This document shows positions 33,934 to 46,100 of a DNA stretch of 64,000 nt, piece after piece. The notes beneath the pieces were generated by a model, which searched no databases, had not been told where the DNA came from, and was given only the letters and a program-made list of their open reading frames with translations. The stretch comes from Penicillus capitatus (taxonomy: Eukaryota; Chlorophyta): assembly GCA_965649825.1 (NCBI GenBank), contig OZ287710.1:248001-312000 (forward strand). Direction: 5' to 3'. Made by a program: the position numbers and the translations under genes. The first letter of the stretch is position 1. Every line of letters starts with the position of its first letter.

Positions 33934-36644
33934 TTATGAAAAATGCAGTGCGTCGTCCATCGGAATGTACTGAAGTTTCAATTGAATCTCGCCGCGATCG
34001 TAACCCTGCAGCTTAAACCACTGCCTCATGCTTCCAGGAATGGTATCCCGGACGTTCGCGGCCAGCTGCTTCATTTCGATCTCCAGATCACCCAGAAAAT
34101 CATCTCTTGTCGCAAAATCTCGATCGAACACAGTGATCTGGAGCTTTTCTGTGATGGGGACATCGAAAAACTCAAAGTTCACGTGGAACTCCGGTTCGCA
34201 TGAGGCATTGACGACATGCGTCTTGCGTACTGTGTTATTCAATTTGAGCTTCACATACGGATCCGAGGTGCCGCCTCGATCCATAGCCACGAGATCTCTG
34301 CAGCGAATAACGGTCACCATCACGGCTCCGATGGAGGAGGTGCTCGTTCGCATGTTGTGGAAGGGAGTGTAGACCATCTTCAGATGAACGGAGCCACGGC
34401 CGATCCCTGTACCATCGGGGTGTGCGAAGTCATTAGGTCCTAACGCATACCAATCGTCCACTACTTTTCCTGAACGTTCGGCAACAGGCCGAACCGGAAT
34501 CGCCACACGTCCTACAGCAATATCTGCTCTCTCGGACGTCACGCAGATCGATGCTCTCACCTAAGAATTCCTTGGCATACACGGATTCTTTGAGGTTCTT
34601 AATGATGTTTAATGATTTGAAGACATCTGTGACGTTCAGTATGTCCACATCGTATGCTATGATAGAGATGTTTTGTGATCTCGGTTCCTACAGAAGCGGA
34701 TCGAAGAGAGAGGATAGATGGCTTGTGTGGACTTGGATGAGTAAATGATGGACTTCGTCGTCCCATGTGGGATGCAAAGTTTTCTTAATCACTGCTGTTG
34801 TCGATTTGCGTTCCGGTCGAGTCCAGAATTCCAGCATCGGATCACTCTTGCCATTCACGTCTGCTATTGGCAGTTCCTTTGCTTCGACGATCTTAACCGT
34901 CAGCACACCGACATGTCTCAACTCCAGATCCTCAAGGGGACCAGTCACAGACTCGTTCTGCAGACAGAGAGATTCAGCGATGGATCTAACGGGGAGGCCA
35001 CAGTTGTCGTGCCTCAATGATGGGAATGACGTAGCGGTTTGGCCAGACGTAGAGGTTCACAAGGGTGTCCTGTATGAAGGAGTCTAACGCTGTCTTGACC
35101 ATTGTCCCGCTCACACTGCCGCCGAGTGCCTTTCCAAAATCAACCTTGAATTTCAGGGTCGGCGTCTTGGGAAACGTTGCAATCACTGCACCAAATCCTG
35201 GCATCTCTTTCACCAAGGGCTTAAAAATCAAGCGCAACGTGCCGAAGCAGCTAATGTTCGTCACTTTGGGCTGCATTTTCGTCACTTCTCTACAGAACAC
35301 AGCCCACGATCGAGCAAGCATCGCTTCCACAGGTGAGAGACGTCATGCTCGGAATGTTGGGTTCAATGGTAAGAGTAACATTTGCATCGCCGCACCAACG
35401 GATGTCGATATCTAACACCATCTCCGTTTTTGTTATGTCGTAGATTTCGACACCTGTGTATATCACACATCGCCTCACTCTTTGACAAATAACTTCAATT
35501 CTCTCGCCTTCGATTCTGAAAGGCACGTCTCCGAATCGCAGACGGCTGAAAGAAATGTCTTTGAAAAGTGGCGGCTTCACAGACTGTAAAATAGGTTCCA
35601 CAGATTCCTAAAGATCAACGACATCTTAGCCAAAGAGTGATGCCTGAAAAGTGTGACCACCTTAATAGCTGCACAAATGGCCTTGTCATAGGATGGCCAC
35701 ATCTGGGAGAGTGCCTTATTCAACCACTCAACGCGATCTTTCTTTCTGTAGCTGAGCCACGTCGGCAGATCCTTTAGCAAAGCCTTCATGCCCTGCACTC
35801 CAGGCGTCGTGTTCAATGCCTCCGCTTGGAGCATCTTTCTCTTGACGTTCTTTGTATAGAGATAACGGTAACCCAATACAGCAGCAAAAGTCAGCACACT
35901 GTACTGTACCGTTTCCCATTTATTCACACCAAGCCATCGTATCACCATTAACCAAAAGAGAGAGACCACTGCCATAATCGCCAACAACAAAGTCCTTGCA
36001 TGCACGTGGTACACTTTCCCCACGGCATTCTTCTCTGACACCGGATCCGACGGCGCAGGATGGTTTGGCTCCGTCTGAGCTGTGGATGTCTCAGCAGGAG
36101 ATGTGTGATTCGGTGCTGTAGATACAGGAGACACCGAAACGGATGGGGCGGTCTCTTGTGGCACTTTGTGTTCTTTCTCATCCTCTTCTGTCTTGTCGAC
36201 AGGTGGGATCTCATCTTTGTCCTCAACCACTTCGGTTACGGTTGCCGGACTGCTATCGTCTTCTTTTTCGTCTTCTTTTGGGTAGTCGAGTTTCGTCTGA
36301 CTTGTTGTCGGGATCGTTAAGGGTGCCTCTTTTGCAAATGTCACCGTTTTGGCAACTGCTGTCTTGCCAGCGTCCAAGAGACGGCTCATGCCAATGCCTT
36401 TCTTTTCGGGAGTGACAGGCTGCTCTTCTTGAATGGCGACGGGCGTGGCGTTGTCTTGATGTGACGACTTGAGACTGGCGCTGTCTGTCGGTTGGACCAG
36501 AGACTCAGACTCGGCACTCGTGGTGCGCATCTCTGGCGAATCTTCATTCTGAAAATCCTGCGACATGCGGGTGCTTGTATTCCGCATTCTATCGCGGAGT
36601 CTCCTGACAGACTTCAATGGGTTCTTCATCTTCGGTACGGGCAT
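33934..36644 (-). CDS. Extended synaptotagmin/tricalbin-like lipid-transfer tether
   Basis: Six exons (36644-35661, 35607-35342, 35289-35013, 34957-34733, 34687-34561, 34511-33934) sum to 818 residues. An N-terminal region of about 210 residues is acidic and Ser/Thr/Pro rich. A membrane anchor follows (LLLAIMAVVSLFWLMVI with a second hydrophobic segment), then an SMP domain (EWLNKALSQMWPSYDKAI, RWCGDANVTLTIE, LTVKIV at its end) and two C2 domains (KSDPMLEFWTRP; RGGTSDPYVKLKLNN). Such proteins hold ER-plasma membrane contacts and move glycerolipids. Intron 3 (34958-35012) has a GC donor. Confidence 0.88.
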
Positions 36645-36707
36645 CACGTCCTGAAAAATGCGTTGGCAACTTCGAATGACTCAATATTTGCCGCGCGGCA
36701 CCGACTG

Positions 36708-36718
36708 GACGTCACATC
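36708..36718. promoter_or_regulatory. GACGTCACATC element in a divergent promoter
   Basis: Lies between the starts of the synaptotagmin-like gene (36644) and RPL38 (36751), with 32 bases to the RPL38 ATG. Same motif as at 32908, 37189 and 63966. Confidence 0.5.
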
Positions 36719-36750
36719 TGCCTGTCCATTCCCGGCGGCCCGCTGCGAAC

Positions 36751-37071
36751 ATGGTGCGTCGTTGTCTGGAGGCAGACGAATGGATGACGTTCGTTTTGCT
36801 GTAGCCGAAGCAGATTCACGAGACGAAGGACTTCCTCCTGACGGCTCGTCGCAAAGACGCCCGGTCTGTTCGAATCAAAAAGAAAAAGGGGATGACGAAG
36901 TTCAAAGTCCGCTGCAAGAAGTATCTCTACACACTGTGTGTGACCGACGCCGATAAGGCACAGAAACTGCGACAATCCCTTCCGCCAGGTCCAGTCCTTC
37001 TCTGAGCGTGCTCTCAGATCATCTCCCCCGAACGTACACACTTTCTAGGGCTGGAGATCAAGGAGGTGTGA
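36751..37071 (+). CDS. RPL38: Ribosomal protein eL38
   Basis: Three exons: 36751-36753 (only the ATG), 36805-36988 and 37049-37071, with introns of 51 and 60 nt; 69 residues. The eL38 family is obvious: [20 protein letters not shown] (ATG joined across intron 1), [33 protein letters not shown] and LEIKEV. eL38 is a 60S subunit protein. The isolated start codon exon means the gene would be mis-started by ORF callers. Confidence 0.97.
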
Positions 37072-37188
37072 AACAACGAAGACGAATCTCACACACTTGT
37101 TGAGCGAATCTCACTCTTTTTGAGAGACGATGTTATGTGTCAGTAAGATGGCTTGGAGGCAAAAAATCTTTATGTTCTGAGGCTGGAT

Positions 37189-37199
37189 GATGTGACGTC
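37189..37199 (+). promoter_or_regulatory. GATGTGACGTC element
   Basis: Exact motif with 8 bases between it and the UvrD-type helicase ATG at 37208; the spacing matches the copy in front of the CIA30 gene. Confidence 0.45.
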
Positions 37200-37207
37200 G
37201 CTTCTCG

Positions 37208-39664
37208 ATGGTCCGGTTCGCTCTGCGCAGTGTTCGACAAGGATGCCTGCACTGTGCATCCATCTCAATCGACGTTCCTTTCGCATTTTTGCGCCTTTAT
37301 TCCTCGACGGAAAGATTACATGGTCGTCGCGGTGTTGTTGGGCGCGTTGCGGCACCTCGTCCTTTGTCTGCCGTACGCGTGAAAGACGAAAAGCCCTTGT
37401 ACACGGACGATGCATGGTCTGCGATTGTCCGGAACGGAAGAGTGGATACCAAAGGTGTCGAAGATTACCTTGCTAAGCTCTCAGACACACAGAGACATGC
37501 AGCAACGGTGTCTGCGAAGGTGATCCGGGTGATCGCGGGTCCAGGAAGTGGTAAGACGCGTGTGTTGATTTCCCGAGTGGCCACGCTGCTGTCGCAGTAT
37601 ACGTCTCCAGATCGCCTTCTCTTGCTGACCTTCACCAACAAAGCGGCCAATGAGATGCGCGATCGACTGGAGACGCTTTTTCCCAGAGGTGCTTTGCTCG
37701 ACAAAATCTGGTCCGGTACATTTCACTCAACGGCGGCGAAGATGTTGCGGCGTGAGATGGAGCGATTGAAGGATGGGAGAACATCGACTTTTCGCATCAT
37801 CGACGAAGATGAATCGTACGAGATCATCGCACGGATCGTCGCAAAGATGGAGGACCACGAATCCATCATCCTGCCATCCGATTCTCGTGCGATGCAAAAA
37901 GAAAAGAGAGAAGCCAATGCCCAGTTAAGAAAAGAAATCCGGGAGAAGACGAAAGACCTCGCGAAACGCATCGCACGGGTCAAAGAGTCGTTGGTGACGA
38001 CACATCGGCTGACTGGGAGAGAAGCCGGAAGGCAGTTCGTGCTGCAGGCTGATATGCAGGAGCCGCAGAGGCATTGGTACGAGAATGACAGTTTTGTCCG
38101 ATGCTTTGATCAATATCATGCGTATCTCCGAGAACAGAACCTGGCGGATTTTGGCGATCTAACCAGCTGTATGAATTACCTGCTGAGACATGACAATGTC
38201 GTGCGGCAGAAATACAGAGGAAGATTTGAGCACATCTTGGTCGATGAGATGCAGGACACCAATCTCCCTCAGTACGAGTTTCTTCGTCTGCTGCTCGGGA
38301 GCTGTCGAGAGATGGAGAAGGGCAGAAGTTCGCTGTTCGTTGTGGGTGACCCGAATCAGTCCATCTACAGTTTTCGAGGAGCGCAAACTGCGAATCTGAA
38401 CAAATCTCTCGAGCAAGACTATGCAAAACTCATGACGACGATTCTCCTTGTCGAAAACTACCGATCCGTAGCAGACATCGTCCAGACATTGGGCAGAGTG
38501 GTGAAAAGACTTCTCCCAAGTGCATTGTACCGTGAGATGATCATTCAGAGAAAAGATGAAAATGAGAGAAGAGTGTGTGTGAGAATGTTGCGAAGCGATC
38601 GCGAAGAAGCGGCCTTTGTCAGTGACGCCATCAAAGACTTGACAGAAAACAAGGGCTACAGCTTCGATCAGATCGCTATCCTCTACAGAGTCCACAAGCT
38701 CAGTTTTCGTTATGAGAGCGAACTGCAGAGGCAGCAGATTCCGTTCTCTGTAAAGGGTCAGTCCTTCTGGGATAAGGCAGTCGTGAGAGACTGTGTTGCT
38801 TATCTGCGTTTTGTCATCAATCCAGGCGATTTCAATGCTTTTGAACGTATCTACAATGTTCCGTCTCGTGGTATTGGCGAGACGACGCATAATAATATCC
38901 AAGTCTTCTGTGAGACGGAGGGTCATAAGTTTCCTCAGTACTTAGTGGAGGATGTGATGGATGCTGATACGACAGCTCTGTCCGTTGAAGAGGTGAAGAT
39001 TCCACAGCTGGAGTTGCCAAAGAGCGCAAAGGTGACCAAAAAGGCACAGGACGGAATTCAGGCACTGCGCCAGATATTTGTTTTCTTGCGTTCTGCTGCC
39101 AGAAGAGGCCGACCTGACGCTGTACTCGAAACGTTGTTGACAGACGGCGGCTATCGTGATTACGTTTCGAGAAATTCCAATAGCTCCACAGACGACAAGA
39201 AAATCGCCAAGAAGCTGAGTGCACTGGAGGAGTTGAAAGAAGCCCTTCAGTCTATGCAGAGATTGGACAGTTCGACCCATGCCATCGGTCTCGATGCCCT
39301 GACGAAGTTAATCCAGGATGCATCTCTGATGCGAGATGTCGGAGACGAGAACGAAGACGACGGCGTGCAGCTCATGACCATCCATGCAGCAAAGGGACTG
39401 GAATTCAAGGCCGTATTCTTGGTCGGATGTGAGGAAGGCATCTTCCCTCTGCCGGATGAAACGAACAATCAAGAAGATGAAGAGCGATTGATGTTTGTCG
39501 CTGTCTCGAGGGCACAGGATTTCTTATATATCACCCACGCACGAGAAAGGTTCTCTTCTTATCTGGGCCGAGCTGCTATGCGGTATCCGTCTCGTTTTCT
39601 GGAATCCGTTTGTGGAAGCAATGGCCACAGCGTGAGCCCTTTCACACGAAGCCAGGCATTCTAG
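37208..39664 (+). CDS. UvrD/PcrA-type SF1A DNA helicase, probably organellar
   Basis: Single exon, 818 residues. All superfamily 1A motifs are visible: Q-motif SDTQRHA, Walker A AGPGSGKTRVL, motif Ia LLTFTNKAANEM, Walker B with VDEMQDTN, motif III VGDPNQSIYSFRGA, motif IV ENYRS, motif V TIHAAKGLEF and motif VI FVAVSRA. These 3'-5' helicases serve repair and removal of proteins or RNA from DNA. The first 50-60 residues (Arg, Ser, Leu, few acids) resemble a mitochondrial or plastid presequence. Bacterial ancestry via an organelle is inferred. Confidence 0.92.
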   Translation: MVRFALRSVRQGCLHCASISIDVPFAFLRLYSSTERLHGRRGVVGRVAAPRPLSAVRVKDEKPLYTDDAWSAIVRNGRVDTKGVEDYLAKLSDTQRHAATVSAKVIRVIAGPGSGKTRVLISRVATLLSQYTSPDRLLLLTFTNKAANEMRDRLETLFPRGALLDKIWSGTFHSTAAKMLRREMERLKDGRTSTFRIIDEDESYEIIARIVAKMEDHESIILPSDSRAMQKEKREANAQLRKEIREKTKDLAKRIARVKESLVTTHRLTGREAGRQFVLQADMQEPQRHWYENDSFVRCFDQYHAYLREQNLADFGDLTSCMNYLLRHDNVVRQKYRGRFEHILVDEMQDTNLPQYEFLRLLLGSCREMEKGRSSLFVVGDPNQSIYSFRGAQTANLNKSLEQDYAKLMTTILLVENYRSVADIVQTLGRVVKRLLPSALYREMIIQRKDENERRVCVRMLRSDREEAAFVSDAIKDLTENKGYSFDQIAILYRVHKLSFRYESELQRQQIPFSVKGQSFWDKAVVRDCVAYLRFVINPGDFNAFERIYNVPSRGIGETTHNNIQVFCETEGHKFPQYLVEDVMDADTTALSVEEVKIPQLELPKSAKVTKKAQDGIQALRQIFVFLRSAARRGRPDAVLETLLTDGGYRDYVSRNSNSSTDDKKIAKKLSALEELKEALQSMQRLDSSTHAIGLDALTKLIQDASLMRDVGDENEDDGVQLMTIHAAKGLEFKAVFLVGCEEGIFPLPDETNNQEDEERLMFVAVSRAQDFLYITHARERFSSYLGRAAMRYPSRFLESVCGSNGHSVSPFTRSQAF

Positions 39665-39762
39665 CCCCCTTCTTAGTATTGCCTCCACGAAACAACGTTG
39701 TTGGATCCATGGGTGGAAAAGTGTGGCATAAAGTGGCCGTCACATGATACAGTTTGACATGA

Positions 39763-41281
39763 CTATGACGTCTCTCGCAGTTTTGCTTCGATCCGGGTGA
39801 CGATCTCAAGCCACTGTCTTGTCAAACGTTTCTGAATCGAACGATAGACGATATTGGCTTGATTGGAATGCGGTTTCTTAAGACTCTCAATATCACTCTC
39901 CAAAGGGCCTGTTCCTGCACTCCCCTCCAGGCTGTCGCGGTGCCATTCCAGTAGCTGCTTCAGCCTGGAGACCTTGTCCAACAAAGGTACTGTTGATCCC
40001 AACGTACGCTCGTCTGAACTCGGGACAAGCATTTCCAGCACCTCCCACGCTTCTGAGGAAATCCATGCTTCGACTTGTGCTGCAGATGGTTTCTCTTTCG
40101 ATTTGAGCTTGATCGAATTGACAGCGTCTCTTCCTGGAAGAATGATAGAGGGCAGGACTTGACGTGCCTCCCAATTCTCCAAAGGAATCCTGAGCTGATC
40201 GTATGGATTCACATCGAGGACGAAACCGTAGAGGAAGAGGAATTCTTCATTCGATCGATCGCCATAGCTGATCGTCAGTTCTGTCCTCTTTCGCAGTCGC
40301 TGTCCTTGATTCAGCATCTTGACGTCGTAAAAGCACCTGCCTTCACGCCAAGCAGCCTGCCAACTGCATCCATACCCTCTGAGCAAGGAAACCCGAAAAG
40401 AGTGAGATGCCTACGTGCAGTTTGGATCGGAAGAGTGATTGAAGAAATCCAGTCCGGGAATGATACCAAGACACGGGGCCGTTCCTCCAGCCGCCGCATG
40501 CGGAATCTCCATTGCCCTTGACCAGACCACCGCAATCGCCCACATAAAATCGGTCGAACTCAGATTCCATCGTGGCGATATACCTGTCACACGTCTTTCC
40601 ATACACATGGCAGCGAACGTCATGAACCTCACCGAGTTTTAGGAAGAGACTTCCCAACGAGCGCTCGATATTCTCCCAACAGGCAAACATGTCATCTTTC
40701 ATCTGTTCAGCCGCCATCATCAACGACGTCCCTTTCAGTTCTTGAAGCTTAGAGAGAGGGTATGTCAAGGGTGTCTGGATTCTGAGGGGTAACATCTGAA
40801 TCCATTCATTCCATTGAGAACGCTCCTTAAGCTTCTTGTGGATGAGAATGTACAAAGCCAGAACGACAGCGGGGGAGAGATTAAATTCCTCATACATTTC
40901 GTAGAGGTCACGTCCGATCAACGGATCGGCAAAGGGCGTCTCGATTGTCAAAACGATGTCGCAGGGGAAGGAAGCCACGGTGTTCGAAATCTTCTCCCCC
41001 ATCACACGCAGAGCCCATGATTGATTTGAGGTTGGATGCAGGAAGACACCATTGGAATCGCATATCTGCTGCCACACGTGATGATGGGGAATGAGATATG
41101 GGGACCGTACGTTTGAGGGCGAAATGCGTAATCTCTCAACAATGGCACCTTTGCTCGTCAACCATTGCCAGAATACCTCCCGTTGTCTCGCCACGCTGTT
41201 TGTAGAGAGAACGCCTGCGATGAGTGAGCATGCTGATGCTGCGCATGCCAGAGCCAGAGCTGCACCGTTCGCCCACGACAT
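39763..41281 (-). CDS. SET-domain protein methyltransferase, Rubisco-LSMT/SETD3-type
   Basis: Three exons (41281-40633, 40583-40415, 40378-39763; introns 49 and 36 nt) sum to 477 residues from MSWANG. The N-terminus has a hydrophobic stretch (AALALACAASACSLIAGV), then a long split SET domain. It includes SRAMEIP, LDFFNHSSDPNC with the catalytic N-H-S, and ELTISYGDRSNEEFLFLYGF, followed by the helical substrate-binding domain. This class methylates Lys or His in non-histone proteins. The target is unknown. Its start is 51 bp from the divergent sulfiredoxin. Confidence 0.85.
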
Positions 41282-41332
41282 GTCATCAACGGAACGAATC
41301 GAGACATTAACCGCTATCCCGTGGTTTTCTCG

Positions 41333-41689
41333 ATGTCTGCGTTGATCACGCGGCTCTGCGCCGCCTCTTCCGATAACTACGGCTGGACATTTGAGAAAAC
41401 GAAAAGAAATGGCCATCGAGACAAGAGAGTGAGAACTCTGCCACTGAAGAGCATTAACCGACCGCTGAAGAAGACACGAGCGAATGACCCAAAGAAAGTG
41501 GAGGCTTTGATGAAGAGCATCGCCGAAATTGGATTACAAGAGCCAATAGATGTTTTGGAGGTGGAGGGTATGTACTACGGTTTCTCTGGATGCCATCGTT
41601 TCGAAGCCTGCGAGCGACTGAACATGGAAACCATTGACTGTAGAGTGCGCAAGGCCACAAGAGCCACACTCAGAATGCACCTCATGTAA
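41333..41689 (+). CDS. SRX: Sulfiredoxin
   Basis: Single exon, 118 residues from ATG 41333. Sulfiredoxin reduces cysteine sulfinic acid in 2-Cys peroxiredoxins using ATP. The signature FSGCHRFEACERL contains the catalytic Cys and the ATP-binding HR. The preceding KSINRPLKKTRANDPKKVEAL and IAEIGLQEPIDVLEV are standard. A 25-residue N-terminal extension may be an organelle signal (plant SRX is plastid or mitochondrial). Confidence 0.95.
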   Translation: MSALITRLCAASSDNYGWTFEKTKRNGHRDKRVRTLPLKSINRPLKKTRANDPKKVEALMKSIAEIGLQEPIDVLEVEGMYYGFSGCHRFEACERLNMETIDCRVRKATRATLRMHLM

Positions 41690-41771
41690 TGAGAAGAGTC
41701 AACGCGGACAAGTGCGTGCAAGAGGTGTACCCGAGCGGCAGATGGATGAGCAGGCGTTGTCGAAAAGGGGA

Positions 41772-42938
41772 TCACGAAAGAGCTGCTGAGTTTCGGTCGG
41801 AATGCATCGGCGAAGCGATGATGGTCGCTGTTCGGATGGCGGCGAAGAGGCTGATAGCTAAGATCGGGCCAAGAAGCGTTCCTCCAATCATGGCAGCAAC
41901 TCCCTGCCACCTAACAGCATCCATCACAGCACAGGTAGGTAGGTGTCATACAACACACGTGACTTTACCTGTAAAGGCGGCGAAGAGTGATCGTGATCGA
42001 CAACACAGTCATCAGGTGCGCCGAAACAAAAACGAGATGCCACTCCTTTCTGCCAGTACTTTAGCACAAAACAGTAGATACGTTGACTGCCAAAGAGATA
42101 TTTACCTGCTCGTCTCGCTGAGATAGTGAATGAGAGAGGAAAGCGCCAGAGCACACGCGACAAGGATGCTTATCCCGATAGAGATCTCCAGAAAAACTGA
42201 ACATCCATCGCATTGGCACTGTTGGCGTATGCGCTGCTTCTGCTTACGGATGTAGAGGATGACAAGGACGAGAAACGTCAGAAGGGATGGTAGCAATCCA
42301 TAGATAAAGAATTCGACAAACGCTTCTGGCACCGGCGATTCTGTCGTGACAGAGTCATCCGCCGATTCGGCCGCCTCCCCATCTTCGTCAAACCGAAAAC
42401 CTTCGCGATGCGTCGCATCGATCTTGTTCTGTAGCCGTCTGCACAGATCCGATATCGATATTGTCGCGGAGGGCATACAGAAACGGACGTTCGAAATCGT
42501 TCGGGAAGATTTCGGACCTGTGCGCCGCAGATCTCACAGGAAAGACGGCGCTTTAGACGAAACCATTTCATCGCGCAGTGCAGATGGACGACATTGAGTC
42601 CATCCAGACATCTGCATGACTGCTGTCCATGCTTGAGAGAGATGGTTGGTGTACTTGCAGCCGAGTCGAATGGCACTGCCGCTGTCGAAATCTGATGCGT
42701 GGATCGCTTCCAGACAGATTCGACAGCAGGCGTCGCCCTTATCGTCGATCGCGTCTCCGTCTACCGACACGGTGAAGGACGGAGATGCGTTTCGCTGTTC
42801 TTCCGAATCGGCGCAGGCAGACGAAAACGATAAGACGGAGGATGCCTCGTCCGAGGTCTCCGCCACATCGCTCTGGGAAAACACCGGTAATTGCTCGACG
42901 GTTATCGCAGTAGCGTCGCCGCTGTCGTTGTTCTGCAT
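41772..42938 (-). CDS. RING-CH (MARCH-type) membrane E3 ubiquitin ligase
   Basis: Five exons (42938-42655, 42611-42489, 42438-42106, 42049-41969, 41910-41772) sum to 319 residues. The C4HC3 RING-CH domain is CRICLEAIHASDF, then LGCKCLDGLNVVHLHC formed across a 43-nt intron, then LSCEICG. An acidic loop follows, then hydrophobic segments FFIYGLLPSLLTFLVLVILY, ISIGISILVACALALSSLI and a last one WQGVAAMIGGTLLG. MARCH ligases ubiquitinate membrane proteins. The last two exons extend the gene well past the first open frame and rest on splice sites plus hydrophobicity. Confidence 0.8.
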
Positions 42939-43118
42939 AGATGCCGACGAGAACGTGAAAAGGGAATTGACACACGGCTATGGAACGCATCGACATTTCC
43001 TGCGATGGACGTCTCCTCTTGTGGATGCCAACGCACGTCGCGTACATGCGACAATGATGTGACAGGTAAGGATGGCGCGCGTGCCCTCGCTTTGGGCGGC
43101 GTCAGCACTGCCATCATT

Positions 43119-46100
43119 TTACACTTTCTTCGCGAGTGTCCTCTGTTTTGTCGCGCTTTCGACGACCTTCTCCTGTACGACGAGTCCCTTGCGCTTGCGC
43201 ACAGCGAAGATGAGATTTCGAGCGAGATTAACGAATTCGCTATTCGCCTCGTCTCCAAACTCTTCGCGCTCTTCTTCCGTCTTCGGTACGAAAAAGGGAT
43301 CGACCGGGAGTCGCTCCCAATGACTTAAGAGAACGCTGCAGCTCGCTGCTCCACTCGATTTGCTCCGCAGTTCGTCGGCCAGACCAAAAGACGCTTCGAC
43401 AGGGAGATACGCATGGACGACAAAAACATCGGCACCTTCACGCAGCTCCTCACGCAAAATCCGTCCCCGTCGGCGAGAGATAACGGAATAGACACCCGAA
43501 AGGAACTCAGCAGACGTCGAAATCTGACAGAGATACAAAGCCTCGACGAGTCGTGGATTCGCTTCCATGAGTGCTTGACGGCAACAGGATTTCACAACCG
43601 TCATGATCTACACCAGTCCGTCTCACCAAAGAGTGATACTCAGGAATCCGCACGTATACCTGTCCGTGAAAGGGACCGTATACCTCTTCGCCAAAATCGG
43701 GTTCCTTGGAATTGCCATTGACATCTAGTGTTTGATTGAGTTGAGCATCGATGTCAAAAATGACACCCCACATGGGCTCATCGCATAGAGGGCCTAAAAA
43801 CAGGCACAGCGGTTTCGTTGGAGTTATGGGAAGCGTTGGAGTGACCTGCGGCGGTGGCTAATTGAAATCCGGCAATGAGACCGGACTCTAGATCTCGGTA
43901 GATTCTGGCGGAGAAGGGAAGCGCCTCTGGTGGAGATTCGTCACACGTCTGGACGAGTCCCAGCTGCCGGGCAGCGTCAGGAACTCGAAACTTGACAAGC
44001 TTCTTTTCCACTGGCACCTGAGAAAGACGATCCGCTACAGCGATCGCCGTTTAAAAGACCAAACCTCGATAGCAACGGCACTCCGAGATTGCGTATCTTC
44101 GTCGTCCTCTTCGCTTGCTATTTCGGACTGGATGCCGTTTTGCTTGGCGGATAGAGTGGCTGTTGGCGCAAGGGTCGCTGCGGGTCGACGAATACTACGC
44201 TTCTTATCCAAGAGTACAATATTCGTGAGCGATGGATCGAAGAGAGATGGACTGTCCACATTCGATGTCATAAGAAGATTGGGTCCGATTCTCTTCGGTC
44301 CCAGAAACCAGATCCTCTGTTTACACGCACACAATATCACCTAACAAGCATCCATCAGTAGCTCACCTGTAATAATTGCTGAATGGGTAACGGAAGTTCT
44401 CTGACAGTGTCCTGCAGCTTTGCTATAAATTCTTCGCTCCCTGCGGTGGATCTGTGGACAAGAAGTTGCTGAAGGGTCTCTTCGTTTTCTGACAGCAGAT
44501 TCGACAAAGACTCTGCATCCACATCACTCTTTGCGGAACAAGATGATGCATGTCTATCATACCCGGCAAGGGCCGTGCTCGGACGCGAATGTCACATGCG
44601 CCAGTGGGTGTGGATGCCTCCACGATTTTCGATTCCTCCGCGTCCGTTTCTTCTTCTGCATCAATGACCGATTCGCGAAAGGCGACAAGAGGTGGAGACA
44701 CCTAAAGGACTCGGATACGATACGGCAGATGATGTCTGCGACTGGGTCTTACCTCCAACTCGATCATGGCATAGCGCTCTTTCAGGTCTTTTAGACATGT
44801 GAGGAGATGCACCTCTCCTGCTGCAGCAATAACGTGTTCTCCTGTTGAGAGGATCTCCACTTCGACAAAGGGATCTGCTTTGCCGAGAAGTCGGAGACCT
44901 TTCTCCAGCTTTGTCAGTTCAGAAGGCAGGGCCGGTTCAACGGCAACACGTACGATGGCTGCACACTGAAACGTCATCGAAACAAGGGGCGCCGAGAATG
45001 GACAGCTCGACAGCGTTGCAGACTTGTGCACCACCTCATCCAGCCCTTCAATGGCCAATACATTTCCAGCAGGAACTTCCTAGATCGCAATGTCTGTAGA
45101 CAATCGGCGATCGTCATGGATAACAGACAGACTTTGAGAGATTCTAAGCCGCGTCCCATCATGAGATAGAGATTGCCCAGTACTGCGGTCTGCCTGTGTC
45201 GGGTGCACGGCTCCGATGGATCATAAGCTGCGGATAGCACATGAATGCGCAGCCCGCGGCGAGCAATGCCACTGAAAACACGGCCAAACGCCAAGAAGAC
45301 ATCGCCTGTCTCTCTTCTCCTCTCGACCTCTCTGATCCACAGCTCTGTATTCATATCAAAGGAGAAGTCGACGAGCGCGACCTTGGAAACCAGGAAGCAT
45401 CGACAGCAATCATTTTGGAAATGTATATGATGCACGGAGCGGCCTCTTCGCTGCTGGAGAGCTTCAGACTTTCTGTCACATCTTCGTAATGCTGCTGGTT
45501 TCTATTGGAGAGACGGGCTCCGAATTTGTCTTTGCTGGACAACAGATGCGTCATGCGCAAAGACGCAGCATCCTACACCCGCACATCAACAGCGACAACG
45601 GGCGAGTGCTTTACTGACCTTTGGACTGGGCAAATGATGGATAACCATCGACAGAATCGCTTCAGACAGAGGAAGCCACGCCGACATTACAGCCTAGAAA
45701 CACGCCTCCCCTCCGTTTCGCTCGAGCACCACTGTGCGGACCTTGAATGACTGCTTAACGTCTTTTGAGAGCAACGGTCTGGTCGCATCTGCCTGGAGAT
45801 TGCGCCCCTTGATGATCTTTCCCAAGATCGCCATATAGTCGACATCCGTTTCGAGAGCCGTGTATGCCTACTGCCACGAGATTGTGTCAGAAACGGCAGC
45901 CGGAGCGCGCGATGCACAAACATTGTAGAGTGGTTCCAGAATGAACTGAACGAACATGGGTTTCTGTACCTTCACTCCCGTTCCCTGTTTGATCTTCGCG
46001 ACGGACTTGGTCTTGGACTGATAGTGGTAGTCGCCCCACAGCGCTTTGTTCAGTGCCGTGACATTGGCACCCAACTTCTCAGCATACATCTCTGCAAACT

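Noticed and set aside
41689-42126. 145-codon plus frame after sulfiredoxin
   Set aside because: Lies opposite the last three exons of the RING-CH gene, whose hydrophobic segments and splice sites explain the region better.
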